From: JAGTVG01 sp963820995
GTDB lineage: Bacteria; Bacteroidota; Bacteroidia; Cytophagales; Cyclobacteriaceae
NCBI GenBank assembly: GCA_963820995.1
Contig: CAWGCL010000014.1
Coordinates: 1-64,000, forward strand
Direction of reading: 5' to 3'
Length of the DNA stretch: 64,000 nucleotides
Shown here: one piece after another, positions 25,194-35,231 of the stretch
Position numbering within the stretch: position 1 is the stretch's first letter
Layout: every line of letters starts with the position of its first letter
Translations under genes and position numbers: made by a program
Notes under the pieces: generated by a model
Seen by the model: only the letters and a program-made list of their open reading frames with translations
What the model was told of the DNA's origin: nothing
The model's database searches: none

Positions 25194-25979
25194 TTAAAAT
25201 TCAAATTTTATCCTTTCAGGACTCATCTTTCTGTCAAATATAATTATTCCACACTTGTGAATATCAATACAGACAGCCTCCGGGGTTTGATATGAAATAT
25301 CATTCCAGGCCCTCGACATTTCTTTCGACCAGTAGATGTCATCAATAATCACAATGGACCTGTCCGATAGTTTTGGCTTAACTTGCTTGAAATAACTTAA
25401 GGTTGATTTATACGTGTGATTTGCATCAATGAAAACGAAGTCAATATCTTCTGAATTACGAAGAAATCGGGACAGGGTAAGATCGATGTTTCCTTTAATC
25501 ACCTCGATGTTAGTGTATTTCAGATCATTGAATGTCTGTTCAGCGATCTCAACAATCGGCATGCATCCTTCAAATGTCCAGATCCTGGCATCCGGATTTG
25601 ATGAGGCCAGGTACATGGTATTAATACCAAGCGAGGTCCCGAATTCAATAATGTTGCGACATCCGAAATTCCGGATCAATTCCTGAAAAAGCCTTGAGTA
25701 TTTCAATGTTGTAATCCCTCCTCTTGCGATAGATTGGATGGTCCGGGAATTCTCAGCAGATATCTTTGACCCTGCTCCAAAGTCGGTAATATTAATAGAT
25801 CTTTCATCGCTTCTGAACCTGATCCTTATATTTTCGATGCCCTTATCTGCCGGTATTTCTTTTGCCCTTTTGAAACAATCCTGATATAGCTTGAACAGTG
25901 AAGGACTATGCAGTGAATGTTCATCGATCTCATAGAGCTTATGCTTGATATAGGATGTGATCTGATAAAAAGTTGGCAC
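25194..25979 (-). CDS. class I SAM-dependent methyltransferase
   Basis: A 261-residue protein. The SAM-binding core begins with IIEFGTSLGINTMYLAS (motif I), followed by IWTFEGCMPIVEIAEQTF and IDFVFIDANHTY (motif for the adenine ring), which resembles O-methyltransferases of the MTF_24/class I group. The substrate is unknown. It is 4 bp upstream of the ApaG stop in the same direction, so apaG and this gene are cotranscribed. Confidence 0.8.
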   Translation of the reverse strand: MPTFYQITSYIKHKLYEIDEHSLHSPSLFKLYQDCFKRAKEIPADKGIENIRIRFRSDERSINITDFGAGSKISAENSRTIQSIARGGITTLKYSRLFQELIRNFGCRNIIEFGTSLGINTMYLASSNPDARIWTFEGCMPIVEIAEQTFNDLKYTNIEVIKGNIDLTLSRFLRNSEDIDFVFIDANHTYKSTLSYFKQVKPKLSDRSIVIIDDIYWSKEMSRAWNDISYQTPEAVCIDIHKCGIIIFDRKMSPERIKFEF

Positions 25980-25983
25980 CCTG

Positions 25984-26370
25984 CTAATTTAGCAAAACAG
26001 GAGCAATCATGATAAATTCAGGGATATTTACTTTGAATTTCTTGCCATCCACAATACGTTCCATCAGATATGTGCCATACATTTTGCCAATACCGGATTT
26101 CAGGTTGCATCCTGAAACATATTTGTGTGATTCCCCGGGTTCAAGAACCGGAGTTTGTCCAACCACGCCATCTCCTTCTACTTCTTTACAAGTGAATGGG
26201 CCATCGTAAATGAACCAGTGCCGTCGTTGCAATTGGATGGTATATTCCGAATTATTCTCAATGGTTACTTTATACGTAAAAACATAGTGATATTGTTCAG
26301 GGATTGAAAATTCCTGCTGATATTCCTCAGTTACACTGACTTTAATGCCTTCTGTAATTTTAGTAACCAC
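25984..26370 (-). CDS. apaG: ApaG domain protein
   Basis: A 128-residue single-domain ApaG (immunoglobulin-like beta sandwich) with FTYKVTIENNSEYTIQLQRR, then WFIYDG and VVGQTPVLEPGESHKYVSGC. ApaG binds small phosphorylated ligands and in enterobacteria affects Co2+/Mg2+ tolerance; its biochemical task is not settled. First gene of a two-gene leftward unit. Confidence 0.93.
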   Translation of the reverse strand: MVTKITEGIKVSVTEEYQQEFSIPEQYHYVFTYKVTIENNSEYTIQLQRRHWFIYDGPFTCKEVEGDGVVGQTPVLEPGESHKYVSGCNLKSGIGKMYGTYLMERIVDGKKFKVNIPEFIMIAPVLLN

Positions 26371-26464
26371 GCTATTAGATAAGAAATCAAATGCTTGTAA
26401 CTTATAAAAATAATCGTTTAGTTTTAAATTTGGTGAAATTTTGTGCTAATTATTTTATCATATT

Positions 26465-27127
26465 ATGGATGTCAGAATAGAACCTACCTGGAAAGCCAGG
26501 TTATCAGAGGAGTTTGAAAAGCCTTATTTTGAGCAACTTACAACATTTATTCGTGAAGAATATGGCAAATACAGGATTTTCCCACCAGGGAAGGATATAT
26601 TCAGGGCCTTTGACAGATGCCCTCTTGAGAAAGTTAAAGTGGTGATCATAGGCCAGGACCCTTACCATGGCCCAAACCAGGCAAACGGACTTTGTTTTTC
26701 AGTGAATCCAGGCATTCAGATGCCTCCATCCCTGGTCAATATATTTAAAGAGATAAAAAATGATCTTGGTAAGGAAATCCCAGCAAATGGATCACTTGAC
26801 CGGTGGGCGGACCAGGGAGTTCTATTGTTGAATGCAACATTAACAGTCAGGGCCAATCAGGCTGGATCACACCAGAATAAAGGTTGGGAATCGTTTACTG
26901 ATGCAGTGATCAAAACCCTTGTAGAAGAACGGGAACATATTGTTTTCATGTTATGGGGCTCATATGCTCAGAAAAAAGGAGAAATCATTGATACTACCCG
27001 CCATTGTGTGTTAAAATCGGTGCACCCCTCCCCATTGTCTGCAAGCAGGGGATTTTTTGGTAACGGGCATTTCAGCAAAGCAAATGCTTACCTTAGGTCA
27101 AAAGGGAAAAAAGAAATTGACTGGTAA
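26465..27127 (+). CDS. ung: uracil-DNA glycosylase (family 1)
   Basis: A 220-residue enzyme that removes uracil from DNA as the first step of base excision repair. The water-activating loop is GQDPYHGPNQANGLCFSV (Asp65, His68) and the minor-groove intercalation loop is HPSPLSASRGFFG with the catalytic His. Full length. A possible -7 element TAAATTTG lies at 26425-26432, 33 bp before the ATG. It converges on lepB with a 3-bp gap. Confidence 0.97.
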   Translation: MDVRIEPTWKARLSEEFEKPYFEQLTTFIREEYGKYRIFPPGKDIFRAFDRCPLEKVKVVIIGQDPYHGPNQANGLCFSVNPGIQMPPSLVNIFKEIKNDLGKEIPANGSLDRWADQGVLLLNATLTVRANQAGSHQNKGWESFTDAVIKTLVEEREHIVFMLWGSYAQKKGEIIDTTRHCVLKSVHPSPLSASRGFFGNGHFSKANAYLRSKGKKEIDW

Positions 27128-27130
27128 TAT

Positions 27131-28228
27131 TTAGTGAATCAAAGAGAACAGTCGGGACCATCGGATCTTACTGAAAAAACTCTCATTCTTGTCGATCGAA
27201 AGCCAGATAAAAAGGGCCTTTCCAACCACATGGTCTTCAGGGACAAATCCCCAGAACCTTGAATCTTCCGAGTTATGTCTGTTATCACCCATCATGAAAT
27301 AATAATTCTGTTTGAAAGTATAAGTGCTCACCTCAGTCCCTTCGATGGTTAGTTTTCCATCGTTTATATCTACTTCCTTATTACCTTCATAATACCTGAT
27401 GAGATCGCCATATTTAGCCAGGTTATCTGAGTTGATATCAATAGTTTCCCCTTTAGCAGGGACTTCCAATGGGCCAAAAAAATCTTCATTCCAGGGGAAA
27501 ATATTTGCATTCGGGTAGATCCTGGGATTTACCTGCTCTTCCGCGTTTTTTGTCAATACCACATCCTTTACAAATGGCAGACTTTTTAATACTCCAGCTG
27601 TTTCAGGACTTGTCATAACATAATAGCCGCCCTGTGATCTATAGAATTCTGATATATCATATTTTTTGAAAACCCGGTCATTAACAATCTCATCCGTGAA
27701 AAGGTAATACCTGAATTGCATCTTGGGGGGATTTTCAAAGGTCTCACCATTTACAAATACCTGAGTATCTTTTATTTCTACAACATCGCCCGGTACGCCA
27801 ATGCATCTTTTAATATAATTGGTTTTCAGGTCGACGGGATGCTCGAATTCCGGTGGGTAATTAAATACAACCACGTCATCCCTTTTGATACTGCTAAATC
27901 CCGGGATCCTCACCTGAGGTAATTGTATCCAGTCTACATATGAGGGGATCTTTGTACCCCAGATTGTTTGATGTGTAAGGGGAAGTTGTAAAGGTGTTTT
28001 TGGAGTTCTGGCACCATAATGTACTTTGCTCACAAAAAGAAAATCGCCCACCAGGAGAGATTTTTCCATCGATGCGGTAGGTATTGTAAATGCTTCCAGC
28101 AATAACCATCTTATTATCGTGGCTGCAATTACAGCAAAAACAATGGCATCAAACCACTCCCTTACGGCTGTTTTTTGTACCTTTTCCTTTTTTTCTCCTT
28201 TGTTCTTATTAAAGAATTTTAAGTCCAT
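27131..28228 (-). CDS. lepB: signal peptidase I
   Basis: A 365-residue S26 peptidase with the extended middle segment usual in Bacteroidota. One membrane helix (about 27-46) is followed by the nucleophile Ser53 in PTASMEKSLLVGD, the general base Lys140 in YIKRCIGVPGD, and the C-terminal GDNRHNSEDSRFWGFVP box. It cleaves signal peptides of exported proteins. Last gene of the parA-parB-DUF5683-dapB-lepB run, 56 bp after dapB. Confidence 0.96.
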   Translation of the reverse strand: MDLKFFNKNKGEKKEKVQKTAVREWFDAIVFAVIAATIIRWLLLEAFTIPTASMEKSLLVGDFLFVSKVHYGARTPKTPLQLPLTHQTIWGTKIPSYVDWIQLPQVRIPGFSSIKRDDVVVFNYPPEFEHPVDLKTNYIKRCIGVPGDVVEIKDTQVFVNGETFENPPKMQFRYYLFTDEIVNDRVFKKYDISEFYRSQGGYYVMTSPETAGVLKSLPFVKDVVLTKNAEEQVNPRIYPNANIFPWNEDFFGPLEVPAKGETIDINSDNLAKYGDLIRYYEGNKEVDINDGKLTIEGTEVSTYTFKQNYYFMMGDNRHNSEDSRFWGFVPEDHVVGKALFIWLSIDKNESFFSKIRWSRLFSLIH

Positions 28229-28284
28229 TAGTATCCTCAGGTTATAACAGTTGGCAAAAGTAATGGATTGTGATCAATCAAAAG

Positions 28285-28996
28285 TTATATTTCCAAAAAA
28301 TCGTTCATATCCAGCATTCCTTCTTTATCTTTCAACCATTCAGCGACAAGAACCGCACCAAGTGCAAATCCTTTCCTGCTGAAAGCTTCATGTTTTATCT
28401 CGATCTGGTCAATTTCTGATACATAATTGATGATGTGTGTACCGGGAACTGTACCAGTTCTTTCACTTTTAATTGATAACGATTCAGGATGGTCAGCGTT
28501 GTCATTCCCCCATTTTTTAATAGCAGGATTAGCGGATATAATATCTTCTGCAAGAGATATGGCAGTCCCACTGGGAGCATCTTTCTTTTCTGTATGATGG
28601 ATTTCGGTCATGTTGACCTTGTATTGCGGGTAATCTTTGATCAGATTGGCTAGATATTTATTAACCCTGAAAAACAAGTTAACTCCAATGCTGTAGTTTG
28701 AGGCATAAAAGAAGGTCGCATTATGTTCTGAACACAATTTCCGGACCTCTTCTTTCTTATCAAGCCATCCTGTCGTACCAGATAAAACTTTAATTCCTCC
28801 TTCAAGGCACGCCCTGATATTTTCGTAAGCAGCATCTGGTTGGCTGAATTCAATGGCTACATCAACCGTGGAGGGATCGATATCTTTAAGAGTGATTGTC
28901 GATATCAACTATTCCGGCAATATTGTGCCCTCTTTCTTTTGCAATGGCTTCAATGGATTTCCCCATTTTACCATATCCAATAATCAACAGGTTCAT
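28285..28996 (-). CDS. dapB: 4-hydroxy-tetrahydrodipicolinate reductase, interrupted by a frameshift
   Basis: DapB reduces the lysine/diaminopimelate pathway intermediate. The N-terminal part (MNLLIIGYGKMGKSIEAIAK, then ERGHNIAGIVDIDN) begins at the ATG at 28996 and stops at 28886. The next frame takes over near 28908 and carries IDPSTVDVAIEFSQP, LSGTTGW and the catalytic TEIHHTEKKDAPSGTA. The total of 712 nt is one base more than a multiple of three, so a single-base insertion between 28889 and 28910 accounts for it. Gene order is intact and DapB is normally required for cell-wall synthesis, so an error in the sequence is likelier than loss. Confidence 0.9.
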
Positions 28997-29003
28997 AAAT
29001 GGT

Positions 29004-29660
29004 TTAATTAAAATTCAATGATAGTTTCAGCCCATATTGTTTGGATGTCCACAGACTTTGTGATTCAAAACCAGGCTCAATCCGGAAAGTAAGGTCATCA
29101 GATACATCAAATTCCATCAGGTGGGCATCAATATGTGCATCAAGTATCTGGATGATATATACCCCAACCAGAACGACCATCAGCAGGTCCCGATTTCTTC
29201 GATAATAGTCAAGCCCACGTTTTAAATTATCTTCGCTGATGTTAATAGCCAGATCATCATCCAATTCCTCTAATGGAAATGACTGTTGCAAAAGATAGGC
29301 ATTTCTGTATTGCTGGTATTTATTGTTATTCCAACCAATGAAATATCCAATGGTACCAAAAGCACCATAAATAATTGGAATCTTCCAGTAACGTTTGTTA
29401 TAGGCCTGTCCAAGGCCGGGTAAAGCCGCCGATAGATAACCTGCCTTTTTTGGCCGGTTGAATTGTGCTTCATCTATGTATATTGAGTCATACTGCAGGT
29501 TCATGCCGGTCGTATCCATGCCAGGTTGTAACATAAGGGCTTCTTCTTCTGGTTCAGGTTTCTGATTATCCTCTTCAATTACTGGTTCATCCTGGGCAAA
29601 TGATATTCCAGCCATTTTCAATAATAAAAGAGAAAATATGAGAAACCTATAGGCTTGCAT
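29004..29660 (-). CDS. DUF5683 family membrane protein
   Basis: A 218-residue protein with a signal peptide (MQAYRFLIFSLLLLKMAGISFA), an acidic linker, and a DUF5683 core: AGYLSAALPGLGQAYNKRYWK followed by two hydrophobic helices (GAFGTIGYFIGW; LLMVVLVGVYIIQILDAHIDAHL). It is a standard passenger between parB and dapB in this phylum, but its role is unknown. The start overlaps the parB stop by one base, so the genes are coupled. Confidence 0.85.
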   Translation of the reverse strand: MQAYRFLIFSLLLLKMAGISFAQDEPVIEEDNQKPEPEEEALMLQPGMDTTGMNLQYDSIYIDEAQFNRPKKAGYLSAALPGLGQAYNKRYWKIPIIYGAFGTIGYFIGWNNNKYQQYRNAYLLQQSFPLEELDDDLAINISEDNLKRGLDYYRRNRDLLMVVLVGVYIIQILDAHIDAHLMEFDVSDDLTFRIEPGFESQSLWTSKQYGLKLSLNFN

Positions 29661-30574
29661 TACAACTGGATTTCAAGTATCTCCAGGATCCTGTTTAAAT
29701 CATCGACTGACATATAAGGGATCTTGATGTCTCCTTTTTGTCCTCCTTTTTGATGTATCTCAACCTTTGTGCCAAAATGCGATGAAAGTACAGTTTGAAG
29801 ATTTTTCAGTTCGCCTGAAAGTTCAACAACACTGGTTTTGCCCTCTTCCTTTCCGGTACTGATCTTGCTGATTTTACGTACCAGATCTTCTGTCTTTCGA
29901 ACCGAAAGGTCTTCCTTAACGATCTTATGAAATACAGTTAGCTGGACGTCGATGTTCTCAATATTGACCAGGGCCCGCGCATGTCCCATACTGATCTTGT
30001 CATCTCGAATAGCATCCTGAATATCCGGCGGAAGTTTCAGTAACCGCAGATAGTTTGTAACTGTAGTTCTTTTTTTGCCGACCCGGTCACCCAATTCTTC
30101 CTGCTTCAGATTACATTCAGTAAGCAATTTTTGATAACTTGTGGCAATTTCAATGGCATTCAGATTTTCCCTTTGTATGTTTTCAATCAATGCCATTTCC
30201 AGCATTTGCTGGTCATTGGCTTCACGAACATATGCAGGAATAGAATTAAGTTTTGCTTTCTTTGACGCAATCAAACGGCGTTCACCACTTATAAGCTGAT
30301 ATTCATTTTCATTGATCCGTCGTACTGTAATGGGTTGTATAATGCCCTGCGTTATAATTGAATCAGCCAGTTCTGAAAGGGCTTCTTCATCAAAATCTGT
30401 CCTTGGCTGAAAGGGATTGGATTTAATATATTTTAATGGGATCTCATTGATAAGGGGTTGTTTGACCGAATCCGATACAAGTTTTGGTTTTGAATCAAGT
30501 ACAGAGTCATCCAGCAGCGCCCCTAAACCGCGGCCTAAAGCACTTCTCTTCTTCACTGACTTTTTTTTATTCAT
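29660..30574 (-). CDS. parB: chromosome partitioning protein ParB
   Basis: A 304-residue ParB. The GRGLGALL leader, the CTP-binding/ParB nuclease-like domain (NPFQPRTDFDEEALSELADSI, ELISGERRL) and the helix-turn-helix that binds parS are all present (ALIENIQRENLNAIE, GKKRTTVTNYLRLLKLP), followed by a C-terminal dimerisation region. It loads SMC and moves origins with ParA. It lies 10 bp downstream of parA. Confidence 0.96.
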   Translation of the reverse strand: MNKKKSVKKRSALGRGLGALLDDSVLDSKPKLVSDSVKQPLINEIPLKYIKSNPFQPRTDFDEEALSELADSIITQGIIQPITVRRINENEYQLISGERRLIASKKAKLNSIPAYVREANDQQMLEMALIENIQRENLNAIEIATSYQKLLTECNLKQEELGDRVGKKRTTVTNYLRLLKLPPDIQDAIRDDKISMGHARALVNIENIDVQLTVFHKIVKEDLSVRKTEDLVRKISKISTGKEEGKTSVVELSGELKNLQTVLSSHFGTKVEIHQKGGQKGDIKIPYMSVDDLNRILEILEIQL

Positions 30575-30584
30575 ATTATGTCAA

Positions 30585-31356
30585 TTACGCCAGGTCATTT
30601 TTGCCAACAATTTCCCGGGCAAGGTTTAAATAACTAATTGCTCCTTTGCTTACGGCATCATAAAACAAGGCAGGTTTCCCATAGCTGGGGGACTCACTAA
30701 GTTTAATATTTCTTGGAATAATTGTGTCAAAAACCATTTGTTTGAAATGGGTGGTAACTTCTTCCACAACCTGATTTGACAGGTTGAGCCTGACATCGTA
30801 CATGGTTAGTAAAATACCCTCGATTTCAAGGTTGGTATTTAATCTTGACTGGATAATCTTGATGGTATTCAGTAATTTGCCCAATCCTTCAAGTGCAAAA
30901 TATTCACACTGAACAGGGATGAGCACCGAATTCGCAGCGGTCAGGGCATTAATAGTAATCAATCCCAGGGAAGGGGAACAATCGATTATAATGAAGTCGA
31001 AATCATCTTTGATTGGGAAGCAGACTTTCCCTCATCTTTTCTTCCCTATGGTCAAGATTAACCATTTCAACCTCAGCTCCTACAAGGTCGATATGCGAAG
31101 GTAATACATAAAGATAATCGATTTCGGTCGGGACAATAACATCCTTCGCCTCTACATGGCCCAACATGCATTCATATATGCTATGATCTACTTCCTTTGG
31201 ATTTATCCCAAGCCCGGAGGTAGAATTCGCCTGGGGATCAGCATCAACAACAAGGGTTTTGAACTCAAGTGCAGCAAAACTTGCAGATAAGTTTATTGCA
31301 GTTGTGGTTTTACCAACACCGCCCTTTTGATTAGCTATAGATATTATCTTACCCAT
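30585..31356 (-). CDS. parA: chromosome partitioning ATPase ParA, interrupted by a frameshift
   Basis: ParA (Soj) ATPase. The first frame starts at 31356 with the deviant Walker A KGGVGKTTTAINLS and VDADPQANSTSGLG, and reads on to MRESLLP before failing. The next frame continues DDFDFIIIDCSPSLGLITIN to the end. Total length 772 nt is one base over a multiple of three; deleting one A of AAT in CCCAATC (plus strand about 31012-31014) restores LPIKDDFDF. As with dapB and yidC, a base-calling error is the best explanation. Confidence 0.92.
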
Positions 31357-31526
31357 TCGTTGAACAATTAATCCTTGTGTTGAATTTTAGCTTATTTAAT
31401 TTTCGAATACAAATATATAAGATTCAATTACAAAATAGTTATAAAGTAGATATGTCTGATCCAAAAAGAGTACAATAATTGCTGCGGTTTCCGGAAACAG
31501 CCATTTTAAACCTATAATCACAGGTC

Positions 31527-33378
31527 TTATCTTCTTTTCTTTTTGTTTGGAGATGTTTCTTCTTTAGCCTTCATGGCTTCTTCCAGTTTCATCTGGAACT
31601 TTGATTTTTTCTTCGAAACATTCTTTTTTCTGTTTTCATCAAGTATCCTCTTGATCTTATCTTCATCCACGAACTTTCTTATCAAAGCTTGCTGTCCGAA
31701 AGTGACGAGGTTAGAAACAAAATAATAGAAACTTAATGCCGCTGGGAAACTATTTAATACAAACATGAATACAACAGGCATCATGTACTGCATTGATTTC
31801 ATTGGGCCCTGAACAGTAGTAACCTGGCTGTTAGACCAGGTGTAAAGAATAGTTGACAAGGTCATAAGTATTGTAAACAGACTTACGTGGTCTCCATATG
31901 CCGGAATTGTAAATGGGAGGCTTAACACGGAATCATAAGTAGACAGGTCATCTGCCCATAAAAATGGCTGTTGTCTTAATTCTATCGAGTTAGGAAAGAA
32001 ATAAAACATAGAAAACAGGATAGGCATCTGCAACAGTAGGGGTATACATCCACTTATAGGATTAACCCCTACCTGCCGGTATAATGTCATTTGCTCTGAC
32101 TGTGCTTTCTGCATATCCCCGTCATGTTTTTCCTTTATGGCATCAAGTTCAGGTTTTAAAACTTTCGTTTTAGCCATTGAGATATACGACTTATAAGTAA
32201 GCGGGAAAAGCAGGATCTTTATGAAGATAACAAGCAGTATAATTATGATCCCGTAATTTGCGATGTACCTGTCGAGAAAATTAAAAGTCGGGATGATCAG
32301 GAATTTATTAACAAGGTTTACTGGTGTCCATCCCAGATAAATGTTTTTCGAAAAACCCGGGGCTACTTTCTTTAAAACCTGATAATTATTAGGCCCATAG
32401 TAATATTTATTTACTGTAGCATATCTCTCAAGTGAAATATTCGTTTTAATCAGACCGGCTTTTACGGTTGTCGTATCCAGATTTGTAGGATCTGTTACTA
32501 CAGACGCACCCAATAGGGGCTTGCCGCCAATTAGCCCTATAGTGAAAAATTTCTGCTTAAAGCATACCCAATCAATCGATTCATTTATAGTTGCTTCTTC
32601 GCGATCAGAGGAGGATTCACTTAAATCATCAAAATCACCAAGCGACGTATAATAATTTATCGTCGTTTTCATCTGGCTGGTTTTGAGATCCTTTTCAAAT
32701 TTCTTTAAATTATTTGCCCATGTGAAGTCAATCCTGTCATTTATTAAATGATCTTTTAATCCATCAAGGCAAATTGATTGAGTGATCGTAAATGTATTGC
32801 CAGGGATTTTATAAGATTTAACAACAAACCGGTTCCTGTCATCTTTTGCTACAAATTGAATTTTAAGGGTATCTTTTCCCGATACACTTGAGGAAGTCAA
32901 TTCCGAAGTATAGTAAACATGGTTTAAATCAAGTGAACCTGATTGGGTTTGTATGATCTCACTTATAAAACTGCTCTTTTTGTCAAGAAGAATGAGCGGT
33001 TCCTTGCCTGCTGTTTTAAATTCTTTAAGTTCAACACTCGAGACGCTTCCACCAAGGGTAGAAAAAGTAAATATAGCAACATCATTTTCTATAACGACTT
33101 GCTTTTTCCTCACCAGTTAAAATTCCTGCAAATGGTCCTTCTGGATCGTATTCCGCAGTATCAGGTTGAATACCCTGATCTGGTTCTGCCTGAAGGGTTT
33201 GGGCCTGTATTGGGGGCTGTTGTTCCGTTATGCCATCCTGTTCAACAGGCGATGTCATCTCAACAGGATTATCTATTGGTTGTTCTTCACTTGGTTTGGG
33301 AGCGAAGAAATAAAAATAAATGAGTAATAGCCCTGATATCAGTACTAAACCCGTTACTTGGTTTTTATCCATAATCAA
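31527..33378 (-). CDS. yidC: membrane protein insertase YidC, interrupted by a frameshift
   Basis: The Bacteroidota YidC/Oxa1 insertase of about 617 residues. The N-terminal piece begins at 33378 with MDKNQVTGLVLISGLLLIYF-type anchor and a proline/glutamine-rich linker, and reaches FAGILTGEEK. After one extra A in an AAAAA run (plus T5 at 33103-33107) the reading moves to the next frame with QVVIENDVAIFTFSTLGGSV (periplasmic domain) and then the five-helix core (IIIILLVIFIKILLFPLTYK, GCIPLLLQMPILFSMFYFFP) and a basic tail. YidC is essential, so the break is probably an artefact. It follows pyrG. Confidence 0.92.
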
Positions 33379-35024
33379 GTATTGATTAATTTGCCGTTTT
33401 CTACTTTGTCTTTCTTGTATTTCAAAGAAGCGGCTACAAATTTAACAAATAATGGATGAGGATTTAGTACTGTGCTTTTTAATTCTGGATGAAATTGTGT
33501 TCCGATATACCAAGGGTGATCAGATAATTCTATGATTTCGACCAGACTCGAATCAGGATTAATACCTGAAAATATCATTCCATTTTCTTCAAATTGCTCA
33601 AAGTACTTGTTATTGAACTCATATCTATGCCTGTGCCTTTCACTTATATTATCTTTTTTATAGATAGAATGAACCTTGGTATGAGGTGTTACTTTACAGG
33701 GATAGGCCCCTAATCTCATTGTACCGCCTTTCATGGTGATGCTTTTTTGTTCTTCCATCAGGTCTATTACAGGGTCCGGTGTTTTCTCATTAACTTCTGT
33801 AGAGGCGGCATCCTTTAAACCCAGAACGTTCTGTGCAAACTCAATCACGGCACATTGCATTCCAAGGCATATCCCGAAGAATGGTATTTTATTTTCCCTG
33901 GCATACCGGGCAGCTTCGATTTTACCCGGGATACCCCTTTCTCCGAATCCCGGTGCAATCAGCATACCATCCAGATATTTTAGCTTATCACCAACATCAA
34001 CAGGACTCAGGAATTCTGAGCTGATCCATTCTATATTTACTTTACACTCATTTACAGCTCCTGCCTGAATAAATGATTCATTGATCGATTTATATGCATC
34101 ATGCAATTCTACATATTTGCCAATCAGGCCTATGGTGACTTCTTCCTGTGGATTTTTAAGCTTTCCTAAAAATTCTTTCCATTGATCAAGATTGGGATCC
34201 TTGAAATTATTGATATTGAGTTTTTCCAGTACACGTTCATCGAGCTTTTCCTTACGGAGTTTGATGGGCACATCATATATGGTTTCCACATCAATGGACT
34301 CTATGACTGAATTTATTGATACGTTACAGAATAATGCAATTTTTCTTCTGATATCGGTAGGGAGAGGGTATTCTGTCCGACATACGAGTATATCAGGCTG
34401 AACTCCTGCCTCAAGAAGCTGCTTTACAGAATGCTGTGTGGGCTTAGTTTTCAGTTCTCCTGATGATTTCAGATAAGGTACAAGGGTCAGATGGATGGTA
34501 AGATGATTATGAGGTCCCAGGTCCTGCCTGGCTTGCCTGACAGCTTCAACAAATGGGAGGGATTCTATATCGCCTACACATCCGCCAATTTCTGTAATGA
34601 TCACATCATAATCACCAGTTTCACCGAGAAGGTAAAAATTTCTTTTTATTTCATCGGTAATATGTGGGATTACCTGAACTGTTTTCCCAAGAAATTCACC
34701 CTGTCTTTCTTTGGTGATCACATTGTGATAGATCCTGCCTGTAGTCACATTATTGGCCTGGGAGGTGTGCACATTTAAAAACCGTTCATAATGTCCGAGA
34801 TCGAGATCCGTTTCGGCGCCATCTTCCGTTACATAACATTCGCCATGTTCGTAGGGATTTAATGTGCCGGGATCCACATTAATATATGGATCAAATTTTT
34901 GAATGGTGACAGAAAGGCCTCTTGCCCGCAGCAATTTTCCAAGAGATGAAGCAACGATTCCTTTTCCAAGTGATGATGTCACTCCTCCAGTGACAAAGAT
35001 GTATTTAGTGGGACCCATAAGCAA
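33375..35024 (-). CDS. pyrG: CTP synthase
   Basis: A 549-residue enzyme that aminates UTP to CTP. The synthetase domain has GGVTSSLGKGIVASSLGKLL (phosphate loop) and IITEIGGCVGDIES; the C-terminal class I glutamine amidotransferase has GICLGMQCAV with the nucleophilic Cys and TQFHPE with the catalytic His/Glu. Full length and intact. Its start is preceded by about 195 bp of AT-rich non-coding sequence; its stop overlaps the yidC start by 4 bp, so the two are coupled. Confidence 0.97.
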   Translation of the reverse strand: MLMGPTKYIFVTGGVTSSLGKGIVASSLGKLLRARGLSVTIQKFDPYINVDPGTLNPYEHGECYVTEDGAETDLDLGHYERFLNVHTSQANNVTTGRIYHNVITKERQGEFLGKTVQVIPHITDEIKRNFYLLGETGDYDVIITEIGGCVGDIESLPFVEAVRQARQDLGPHNHLTIHLTLVPYLKSSGELKTKPTQHSVKQLLEAGVQPDILVCRTEYPLPTDIRRKIALFCNVSINSVIESIDVETIYDVPIKLRKEKLDERVLEKLNINNFKDPNLDQWKEFLGKLKNPQEEVTIGLIGKYVELHDAYKSINESFIQAGAVNECKVNIEWISSEFLSPVDVGDKLKYLDGMLIAPGFGERGIPGKIEAARYARENKIPFFGICLGMQCAVIEFAQNVLGLKDAASTEVNEKTPDPVIDLMEEQKSITMKGGTMRLGAYPCKVTPHTKVHSIYKKDNISERHRHRYEFNNKYFEQFEENGMIFSGINPDSSLVEIIELSDHPWYIGTQFHPELKSTVLNPHPLFVKFVAASLKYKKDKVENGKLINT

Positions 35025-35231
35025 AAAATAGTTTAGTACCTATGGGATACAAATTTATGATTTATAATTGAATAAATTGATGGGGTCTGGTTAAAATTGT
35101 AATAATTTTTTATTAGGGCATTATTATTGATAAATTAAAAAAATAATAACCTGTTTGAGTGCATTATTGAAAAAAATTCACAAAAAATTTATTGTTAAAT
35201 TTGCCAGTGAAAGATAGCGTTGCCAGAGAAA